Shown here: positions 1-4,561 of the stretch, piece after piece
Position numbering within the stretch: the first letter of the stretch is position 1
Layout of the letters: each line of letters starts with the position of its first letter
Source: Comamonadaceae bacterium
GTDB taxonomy: Bacteria; Pseudomonadota; Gammaproteobacteria; Burkholderiales; Burkholderiaceae_C
Length of the DNA: 5,519 bases
Direction: 5' to 3'
Assembly (NCBI GenBank): GCA_947458345.1
Contig: CANHBU010000155.1
Span: 1-5,519, forward strand
Made by a program: the position numbers and the translations under genes
Notes under the pieces: generated by a model
What the model was told of the DNA's origin: nothing
Seen by the model: only the letters and a program-made list of their open reading frames with translations
Database searches by the model: none

Positions 1-438
1 ACCGCCCGAGAGCTGGTTGGGGTAGTGCTTGTCAAAGCCTTGCAAATGGCACTGCTGCAGCAGGCGCTGAGACACCGCATGCCGCTGCGCCGCGGGCACT
101 GCCCGCAGCTCGAGCCCGAACTCGACGTTCTGTGCAATGGTGCGCCAGGGCATGAGCAGGTCTTTTTGCAGCATGAAGGCCACATGCTTGTTGGGACCGG
201 TCACCACCTGGCCGCCCACGCGTACCTGACCGGCCGAGGCGCGGGCCAGGCCCGCGCCCATATTGAGCAAAGTGCTCTTGCCGCAACCCGAGGGGCCGAT
301 GATGGACACCACCTCGCCGCTGGCGATCGAGAAATTGATCTCCCGCGCGGCCAGCACCTCGGCCGAGCGGCCGCGGGCGGCAAAGCGCTTTTCAACGCCA
401 ATGAACTCGATTGCGGCGGCAAGCGGGGGCAGGCTCAT
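1..438 (-). CDS. ABC transporter ATP-binding protein, nitrate/sulfonate/taurine type (N-terminal part, truncated by window edge)
   Basis: This is the ATPase subunit of an ABC importer, acting at the inner face of the cytoplasmic membrane to power uptake. Reading the minus strand from ATG at 438-436 gives 146 codons with no stop. Visible motifs are Walker A GPSGCGKST (residues 48-56), the Q-loop FMLQKDLLMPW (about 88-98, Q91) followed by the T-x-x-x-N-V context, and the ABC signature beginning LSGG (143-146), where the window ends. Walker B, the D-loop and the H-loop lie outside. The LLMPWRT stretch and overall pattern fit the NitT/TauT group (SsuB, TauB, NrtD relatives), which import nitrate, sulfonates, taurine or similar small molecules; the substrate cannot be told from this fragment. 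No clear Shine-Dalgarno precedes the ATG. A 17-bp palindrome 21 bases upstream suggests repressor control. It is transcribed away from the polysaccharide genes and is probably functionally unrelated to them. Very confident of family, not of substrate. Confidence 0.93.
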   Translation of the reverse strand, partial: MSLPPLAAAIEFIGVEKRFAARGRSAEVLAAREINFSIASGEVVSIIGPSGCGKSTLLNMGAGLARASAGQVRVGGQVVTGPNKHVAFMLQKDLLMPWRTIAQNVEFGLELRAVPAAQRHAVSQRLLQQCHLQGFDKHYPNQLSGG

Positions 439-458
439 AGACTCGGCTTGTTTCACTT

Positions 459-475
459 ATGAATCAATGATTCAT
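459..475. promoter_or_regulatory. Perfect 17-bp palindrome, probable repressor operator for the ABC transporter operon
   Basis: The sequence ATGAATCAATGATTCAT has two perfect 8-base arms (459-466 and 468-475) around a single central A. It is AT-rich inside a very GC-rich region and sits 20 bases upstream of the ABC ATPase start codon. On the minus strand a weak -35-like TTGTCT lies at 486-481 and poor -10 candidates (CATAAG at 461-456, 19-base spacing) overlap the dyad, so a bound dimer would block that promoter. Dyads of this size and composition are typical of TetR-, MarR- or GntR-type regulators, but the regulator is not in the window. The palindrome is directly seen; its role is inferred. 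Confidence 0.6.
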
Positions 476-630
476 TACAGAGACAATCATACCGGTCCGA
501 TCGCGCCGCAACAAGCGCGGGCAAACCCGCAGCGCGGCCGCTTTGAAGCCTCAGACTGAGGCGCTGAGGCGGCTTTTGCCGACACGCGCGCCCGCAGGGC
601 AGCCCTAGGCTTGTTGGCTTGAACTTGGGC

Positions 631-662
631 TTGGCAGCAGACTCTGGGAAGCCGACTAAAAA
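631..662 (+). promoter_or_regulatory. Weak candidate promoter for galE
   Basis: TTGGCA at 631-636 matches the sigma70 -35 consensus at five of six positions. The only AT-rich patch at a suitable distance is GACTAAAAA (654-662). No hexamer at exactly 17 bases is a good -10; the best match, TAAAAA at 657-662, needs a long 20-base spacer. It is offered because galE is the first plus-strand gene and needs a promoter here; a different sigma factor or a weak promoter is equally possible. Confidence 0.2.
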
Positions 663-722
663 GCGCCCGCACGCAGGGCCTGCACCTGGCGCAAGCCCCT
701 CAAAAGCGCTGCCGACGGCGCC

Positions 723-728
723 AAAGGA
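723..728 (+). promoter_or_regulatory. Ribosome binding site that supports the TTG start of galE
   Basis: AAAGGA ends 9 bases before TTG at 738-740. The GxxGxxG dinucleotide-binding loop of the product begins at codon 16, so the true start must be close to here. There is no ATG or GTG in frame between this site and that loop, which makes TTG the most likely initiator. Confidence 0.6.
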
Positions 729-737
729 TCAGCCGCC

Positions 738-1745
738 TTGACCGACCTGCCTGCAGCCCAAGCCCCCGGCATCCTGATCGTCGGCGCAGCCGGCTACATC
801 GGCTCGCACATGCTGCTGCGGCTGGCGCAGGCGCGCTGGCCCGCCGTCACCTTGGACAACCTCTCGAGCGGTCGTGCGAGCGCTGTGCGCTGGGGCACGC
901 TGGTGCAAGGCGACGTTGGCGATGCGGCCTTGCTCGATCGGCTGTTTGAGGCCCATCGCTTCGATGCGGTCATGCACTTTGCAGCCCGCATCGAAGTGGC
1001 CGCCTCACTGAGCGACCCGCTGGACTACTACCGCAACAACGTGCAAGCGACGCTGACGCTGCTGCAGGCCATGCAGCGCCATAGGGTCCCGCGTCTGGTT
1101 TTTTCATCGACCGCTGCAACTTTCGGTCAGCCCCAAAGCAGCCCCATCGATGAGTCGCATCCGCAGATGCCGATCAACCCCTACGGCCACAGCAAGCGCA
1201 TGGTCGAGCAAATTTTGGCCGACTGCGACCGGGCCTATGGGCTGCGCTCGATCTGCCTGCGCTACTTCAATGCGGCCGGAGCCGATCCACTGGGGCGCAT
1301 CGGCGAGTGCCACCAACCTGAAACCCACCTGATCCCTTTGGTGCTGCAGGTGGCCTCGGGCCGGCGATCGCACATTGCGGTGTACGGGGGCGACTACGAC
1401 ACACCCGATGGCACCTGCATCCGCGACTATGTGCATGTCAGCGACCTGTGCCAGGCCCATTGGCTGGCCTTGCAAAGCTTGCTCGAGGGCGGCCCCTCAC
1501 AAGCCTACAACCTGGGCAACGGCCAAGGCTATTCGGTGGCCGAGGTGATCGCAGCGGCCGAGCGCGTCAGCGGCCGCAAGATCGCGGTGCAAAACGCCCC
1601 GCGCCGGCCGGGTGACCCCGCTCGCCTGGTGGCCGATGCCCGCCTGGCCCGTCAAGTGCTGGCTTGGCAGCCCCAGCACAGCGACCTGCACACCATCATG
1701 GGTCACGCTTGGCAGTGGGAGCAAAAGCTTGTCGCACAGGCCTAA
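738..1745 (+). CDS. galE: UDP-glucose 4-epimerase GalE
   Basis: A cytosolic NAD-dependent short-chain dehydrogenase/reductase that interconverts UDP-glucose and UDP-galactose (in some members also UDP-GlcNAc and UDP-GalNAc), supplying precursors for surface polysaccharide. The 335-residue product has a normal family length. Visible motifs are the Rossmann loop GAAGYIGSH (16-24), acidic D40 for the NAD ribose in LDNLSSG, HFAA (80-83), the SST segment (123-125) with the catalytic Ser/Thr, the YGHSK catalytic Tyr149 and Lys153, RYFNAAGA (175-182), and the C-terminal RDYVHVSDL (229-237). In the PRRPGDPARLVAD segment, the position equal to E. coli Tyr299 is Leu297, which may widen specificity towards N-acetylated sugars. 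The start is TTG at 738, supported by AAAGGA. A weak terminator follows the stop at once, so it may be its own transcription unit ahead of the glycosyltransferase. Function is secure; the exact substrate is not. Confidence 0.95.
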   Translation: MTDLPAAQAPGILIVGAAGYIGSHMLLRLAQARWPAVTLDNLSSGRASAVRWGTLVQGDVGDAALLDRLFEAHRFDAVMHFAARIEVAASLSDPLDYYRNNVQATLTLLQAMQRHRVPRLVFSSTAATFGQPQSSPIDESHPQMPINPYGHSKRMVEQILADCDRAYGLRSICLRYFNAAGADPLGRIGECHQPETHLIPLVLQVASGRRSHIAVYGGDYDTPDGTCIRDYVHVSDLCQAHWLALQSLLEGGPSQAYNLGNGQGYSVAEVIAAAERVSGRKIAVQNAPRRPGDPARLVADARLARQVLAWQPQHSDLHTIMGHAWQWEQKLVAQA

Positions 1746-1772
1746 AGAGGCCATCGTTCGGGCCCTTTTCTT
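1744..1772 (+). terminator. Possible Rho-independent terminator after galE
   Basis: Starting within the galE stop codon, AAAGAGGCC (1744-1752) can pair with GGCCCTTTT (1761-1769) across an 8-base loop, with one A-C mismatch and one G-T pair. The 3' side runs into TTTTCTT (1766-1772). The stem core is only four G-C pairs, so it is a modest terminator, but it is well placed directly after the stop and before the next gene's promoter candidate. Confidence 0.45.
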
Positions 1773-1885
1773 AGCCTGAGGGCGCCGCGGGTGCAGCGCA
1801 ATTGGCCAGCCGACGCCCGCTTTCGAGCGCGGCCGAGCCAGCGCCCTACACAGCGCGGTAGGACAGCAAGCCAGCGGCGCGTCAA

Positions 1886-1904
1886 CGCGTGGCGCGACCA
1901 CGCG
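1886..1904. repeat. GC-rich inverted repeat (hairpin) upstream of the glycosyltransferase gene
   Basis: CGCGTGG (1886-1892) and CCACGCG (1898-1904) are perfect 7-base complementary arms around a 5-base loop CGCGA. The hairpin ends 8 bases before the -35 candidate of the next gene. No T-run follows it, so it does not look like an intrinsic terminator. It could be a regulator-binding dyad or simply a stable structure in the galE trailer. The repeat is seen; its function is unknown. Confidence 0.5.
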
Positions 1905-1912
1905 CAAGGCCA

Positions 1913-1941
1913 TTGAATCGATGCACCAGCCTGCGCAGAAT
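1913..1941 (+). promoter_or_regulatory. Candidate sigma70 promoter for the GT14-like glycosyltransferase gene
   Basis: TTGAAT (1913-1918) and CAGAAT (1936-1941) are separated by exactly 17 bases, each matching four of six consensus positions. Transcription would start near 1948, about 29 bases ahead of ATG 1977. That favours ATG 1977 over GTG 1956 as the translation start. This could drive the glycosyltransferase, rfbF and the following genes as one operon. Prediction only. Confidence 0.45.
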
Positions 1942-1965
1942 GACCCCATCGACTCGTGAAACTGC

Positions 1966-1969
1966 AGGG
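1966..1969 (+). promoter_or_regulatory. Ribosome binding site deciding the start of the glycosyltransferase gene
   Basis: AGGG in CTGCAGGGC lies 7 bases before ATG 1977. The alternative GTG at 1956, which would add seven residues, has no purine-rich site upstream. ATG 1977 is therefore preferred. Confidence 0.5.
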
Positions 1970-1976
1970 CAAAACT

Positions 1977-3110
1977 ATGGCGCCAGCGCCGATTCAACAC
2001 TCCTTCACACCGAACCACGCAGCGGCGCAAGCGGCGCGGGCTGAGCGCACACCCTTGGCACCGGCACGGCCGAGCAGCGAACCCTCGCGCCTGCGCGCCG
2101 CCTGGACTGGGCAAGGCACGCTGACGGCGCCACCGCAGCGCCGCAGCCCGCGCATTGTGTTTCTGCTGATGTCGGCGGTCGCGCCCAGCGCCACGGTCGA
2201 CCAGCTCGCGCACGCCCTCGGGCCGCACCCCGTGCTGGTGCACCATGACTTCAGCCAAAGCCCCGACTTCACACTGCAAGCGCCCAATGTGCAGTTTGTC
2301 AGCGAGCCAGCGCGCACCGGCTGGGCTCAGTTCGGTTTTGTCGACGGCATCTTCAGGGGCCTGCAACACGCGCTGGGCCAGATCGACTTCGACTACCTGC
2401 AACTGCTCAGCCCAAGTTGCCTTCCCATCAGGCCCATGGCCCAATTCGAACGGCATGTCAGTGGCCCCCACGATGCGCACTTTGACGCCATCGACCTGCG
2501 CCTGGACAGCGATGCGCGCCTGTCAGTGGGCTATCGCGCCTGGACCTGCGAAGGCAGCCTGGCCCATCGCCTGGCGCGCAGACTGGTGGGTGTTTATTAC
2601 GGCGACAGCCCAGGGCGGCGCGAGCAGGCTGGCATCTGGCTGCGCACCGGCCACTCGAGTTCGCCCTGGGCACGCCTGGCGGGCTTGCCGCTGCAGGCCA
2701 TGACCCAGCTGGCGCTGGCTCCGCGCGTTGCCGGACTCAGGCTGCCGCTGCATTACGGCAGCGTCTGGTTCGGCGCGCGGCGCCCAGTGATCGAGGCGCT
2801 GGTGCGCGCCTATGGGCGCGCCGGGCTGCGCGAGCATTTCGCCCGCATGCACATCGCCGAGGAGTTCTTGCTGCCTAGCCTGCTGATGCGCTTGGGCGTG
2901 CGGCGCGGACCCATGAACCATCGGGTGCAGCGCTTCGAAGGCGCCCATCCCGGCCTGTTTCAAACCGAGCACCTTGACGCACTGCGCCAGTGCGGCGCCT
3001 GGTTCGCGCGCAAATTCCCCGTCGAGCCCCAGGCCGCGGTGCGCCAGCAGGTGCTGCGCGAACTGGCCGGCACGGCCCATGACCGAGTTCTGTGCGGGTC
3101 GGCCGCGTGA
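1977..3110 (+). CDS. Core-2/I-branching-like glycosyltransferase (GT14-type, predicted)
   Basis: A probable cytosolic or membrane-associated glycosyltransferase for polysaccharide assembly, 377 residues from ATG 1977. Family assignment rests on the ordered signs of the core-2/I-branching (GT14, Branch) fold: an N-terminal strand RIVFLLM (59-65); VLVHHDFSQ (86-94), like the VHHD/VHVD of the family; a [11 protein letters not shown] segment (114-124) in place of the usual WGG-f-[14 protein letters not shown] (139-151), matching the YF-LLSG-D-PL pattern; GSVWF (261-265); an acidic [11 protein letters not shown] (about 293-303) where the family has its DE-fF element; and FARKF (343-347) near the C terminus. 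Eukaryotic members transfer GlcNAc in beta-1,6 linkage; bacterial members are little characterised, so donor and acceptor are unknown. No signal peptide or membrane helix is evident. Residues 1-58 are rich in Ala, Pro and Arg and look disordered. The stop is followed 74 bases later by rfbF, placing it in the same cluster. Confidence 0.75.
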   Translation: MAPAPIQHSFTPNHAAAQAARAERTPLAPARPSSEPSRLRAAWTGQGTLTAPPQRRSPRIVFLLMSAVAPSATVDQLAHALGPHPVLVHHDFSQSPDFTLQAPNVQFVSEPARTGWAQFGFVDGIFRGLQHALGQIDFDYLQLLSPSCLPIRPMAQFERHVSGPHDAHFDAIDLRLDSDARLSVGYRAWTCEGSLAHRLARRLVGVYYGDSPGRREQAGIWLRTGHSSSPWARLAGLPLQAMTQLALAPRVAGLRLPLHYGSVWFGARRPVIEALVRAYGRAGLREHFARMHIAEEFLLPSLLMRLGVRRGPMNHRVQRFEGAHPGLFQTEHLDALRQCGAWFARKFPVEPQAAVRQQVLRELAGTAHDRVLCGSAA

Positions 3111-3184
3111 GAGCGCCTACCGATACCCCACAGCGCACCGCGCCGCAGGCCGAGCAGGCGCTGCGGCAGCCCGAGCAGCGCTCG

Positions 3185-3958
3185 ATGCAAGTGGTCATTT
3201 TGGCCGGAGGCCTGGGCACCCGCATCAGCGAAGAAAGCAGCGTGCGCCCCAAGCCCATGGTGGAAATTGGCGGCAAGCCGATTTTGTGGCACATCATGAA
3301 GAGCTACATGGCCCACGGCCTCGATGACTTCATCATCTGCTGCGGCTACAAGGGCCACGTGATCAAGCAGTTCTTTCGCGACTACGGCCTCGACGGCGCC
3401 GATGTGCGATTTGACATGCGCACCGACTGCACCACAGTGCTGCGCGCACGCAGCGAACCTTGGCGCGTGACCCTGGTCGACACCGGTCTGGACACCATGA
3501 CGGGCGGGCGTCTCAAGCGCGCCGCCGCCTACCTTGACGGCCAGACCTTTTGCTGCACCTACGGCGACGGCGTCGGCGACGTCGACATCGGCGCGCTCAT
3601 TGCCTTTCACCGCAGCCAGGGCACCCTGGCCACGGTCACCGCGGTGCAGCCACCCGGGCGCTTTGGCGCCTTTACCCTGTCGGCGCAAGGCCGGCGTGTG
3701 CCCAGCTTCAAGGAAAAGCCCAACGGAGACGGCGCCTGGATCAACGGCGGCTTTTTTGTGCTCGAGCCGCAAGCGCTCGATTTGGTCACGGGCGATGAGA
3801 CGGTTTGGGAGCGCGAGCCAATGGAACAACTGGCCGAACGCGGCCAGCTGGCCGCCTACCGGCACCAAGGCTTTTGGCAGCCCATGGACACGCTGCGCGA
3901 CAAGCAAACCCTCGAATCGCTCTGGAACGCCGGCCAAGCCCCTTGGCGCCAGTGGTGA
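3185..3958 (+). CDS. rfbF: Glucose-1-phosphate cytidylyltransferase RfbF
   Basis: Catalyses CTP + alpha-D-glucose 1-phosphate to CDP-glucose + diphosphate, the first step to CDP-linked 6-deoxy, 3,6-dideoxy and branched sugars. From ATG 3185 the product is 257 residues, the length I recall for Salmonella RfbF (DdhA), and near-collinear with it. Motifs are the nucleotidyltransferase loop LAGGLGTR (6-13), [18 protein letters not shown] (21-38) with catalytic Lys23, [13 protein letters not shown] (49-61), VTLVDTG and MTGGRLKR (95-112), the metal-binding [10 protein letters not shown] (125-134), [23 protein letters not shown], and the C-terminal [12 protein letters not shown]. An upstream in-frame GTG at 3107 overlaps the preceding stop as GTGA and would add 26 Pro/Gln/Arg-rich residues; family alignment favours ATG 3185, but its Shine-Dalgarno (GAG at 3173-3175) is poor and lies in a small hairpin. 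No CDP-glucose 4,6-dehydratase follows directly. Function is very secure. Confidence 0.96.
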   Translation: MQVVILAGGLGTRISEESSVRPKPMVEIGGKPILWHIMKSYMAHGLDDFIICCGYKGHVIKQFFRDYGLDGADVRFDMRTDCTTVLRARSEPWRVTLVDTGLDTMTGGRLKRAAAYLDGQTFCCTYGDGVGDVDIGALIAFHRSQGTLATVTAVQPPGRFGAFTLSAQGRRVPSFKEKPNGDGAWINGGFFVLEPQALDLVTGDETVWEREPMEQLAERGQLAAYRHQGFWQPMDTLRDKQTLESLWNAGQAPWRQW

Positions 3959-4005
3959 GCCCAGACCCACCAGACCGACGCCACCTACCCCCCTACCCCA
4001 CCTAC
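3959..4005 (+). other. C-rich, G-poor spacer with CCTAC repeats between rfbF and the epimerase gene
   Basis: Of 47 bases, about 28 are C and only 5 are G, with G absent after 3980, in sharp contrast to the flanking genes. CCTAC occurs three times (3984-3988, 3992-3996, 4001-4005) at 8-9 base steps. An unstructured C-rich transcript of this kind resembles a Rho utilisation stretch and would also keep the following strong ribosome binding site open. The composition is observed; any role is inference. Confidence 0.4.
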
Positions 4006-4010
4006 AGGAG
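4006..4010 (+). promoter_or_regulatory. Strong ribosome binding site of the 3,5-epimerase gene
   Basis: AGGAG ends 5 bases before ATG 4016. It is the best Shine-Dalgarno in the window and fixes the start of the epimerase, whose family alignment also begins at this methionine. Confidence 0.75.
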
Positions 4011-4015
4011 AGTCC

Positions 4016-4561
4016 ATGCACATCCAACCCACGCGCCTGCCCGGAGCGGCCCTGATCGAGCCCGAGCGGCGCCAAGACGAGCGCGGCTGGTTCGCCCGCG
4101 TGTATTGCGCGCGCGAGTTTTTGCAACACAAGCTGCCCCATCGCCTGGTGCAGACCAACCGCTCGCTCACGCGCCGCGCCGGCACCCTGCGCGGCATGCA
4201 CTACCAGCTGGCGCCGCACGGTGAGGACAAGCTGGTGCGCTGTGAGCACGGCGCGATTTGGGACGCGATCGTCGACCTGCGCCCCGACTCGGCCACCTAC
4301 GGTCAATGGCTGGGGGTCGAGCTGAGCGAAGACAACGGTCGCATGCTGCTGGTGCCGCGCGGCTTTGCCCATGGCTTTGTCACGCTCACCGACAACGCAG
4401 CTGTGAGCTACCAGGTGTCGAACTTCTACGCGCCGGCATCCGAGCGCGGCCTGCGCTATGACGATCGCGCTTTCGGCATCGAATGGCCGGTGCCGATCCG
4501 GCAGCTTTCGAGCAAAGACGCGGCCTGGCCCGCCTACGAAATGACGGCGGTGAGCGCATGA
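4016..4561 (+). CDS. RmlC-family sugar-nucleotide 3,5-epimerase (dTDP-4-dehydrorhamnose 3,5-epimerase family)
   Basis: A cupin-fold epimerase of 181 residues, a normal RmlC length. RmlC proper epimerises C3 and C5 of dTDP-4-keto-6-deoxyglucose for L-rhamnose synthesis. Seen here are DERGWFARVY (21-30), QTNRSLT (46-52), the active-site LRGMHYQ (58-64) with the catalytic His62, Lys72, AIWDAIVDLR (80-89), the VPRGFAHGF core motif (113-121), Tyr132 and Tyr138 in the Y-x5-Y pattern ahead of APASERGL, and RYDDRAFGIEWP (147-158) with an Asp at the site of the catalytic His-Asp pair. The key residues look intact. Its place right after rfbF, with no rmlA, rmlB or rmlD in view, suggests that the substrate is a CDP- rather than dTDP-linked 4-keto sugar, and that it may act at C3, C5 or both. 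A strong AGGAG precedes it, and its stop overlaps the next start as ATGA, so the two are translationally coupled. An ordinary rhamnose gene cannot be excluded from this window alone. Confidence 0.9.
   Translation: MHIQPTRLPGAALIEPERRQDERGWFARVYCAREFLQHKLPHRLVQTNRSLTRRAGTLRGMHYQLAPHGEDKLVRCEHGAIWDAIVDLRPDSATYGQWLGVELSEDNGRMLLVPRGFAHGFVTLTDNAAVSYQVSNFYAPASERGLRYDDRAFGIEWPVPIRQLSSKDAAWPAYEMTAVSA

Larger units (their letters stand above)
439..737. other. Non-coding divergent intergenic region between the ABC gene and galE
   Basis: About 300 bases without a convincing gene. Besides the operator-like dyad near its left end, it holds a perfect palindrome GCCTCAG-A-CTGAGGC (548-562). The right arm of that palindrome is repeated in tandem (CTGAGGCG at 556-563 and 564-571), so GCCTCAG can alternatively pair with 564-570 and be followed by GGCTTTT. 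A second short palindrome, AGGGC-A-GCCCT, lies at 596-606. A poor galE promoter candidate (TTGGCA at 631-636, AT-rich patch GACTAAAAA from 654) is the best I can find. Short open frames here show no recognisable protein features. Both flanking genes must have their promoters in this stretch. Confidence 0.6.

Noticed and set aside
25..462. 145-codon plus-strand open frame at the left edge
   Set aside because: Antisense to the ABC ATPase, whose Walker A, Q-loop and signature motifs are unmistakable.
596..606. Palindrome AGGGC-A-GCCCT as an operator or terminator
   Set aside because: Only 5-base arms in GC-rich DNA and no T-run; easily due to chance.
487..672. 61-codon minus-strand open frame in the divergent intergenic region
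   Set aside because: Arg/Ala/Cys-rich with no recognisable feature, no good ribosome binding site, and it crosses the palindromes; most likely chance.
1956..1976. GTG at 1956 as the glycosyltransferase start
   Set aside because: No Shine-Dalgarno upstream and almost on the predicted transcript start; ATG 1977 has AGGG at proper spacing.
1497..2480. 327-codon minus-strand open frame across the end of galE and the start of the glycosyltransferase
   Set aside because: Composition is low-complexity Arg/Ala/Cys with no domain pattern, and it spans two real genes and a terminator on the other strand.
3981..4005. CCTAC units as a CRISPR-like or true tandem repeat array
   Set aside because: Units are only 5-8 bases, imperfect and three in number, with no spacers; better described as a low-complexity C-rich spacer.
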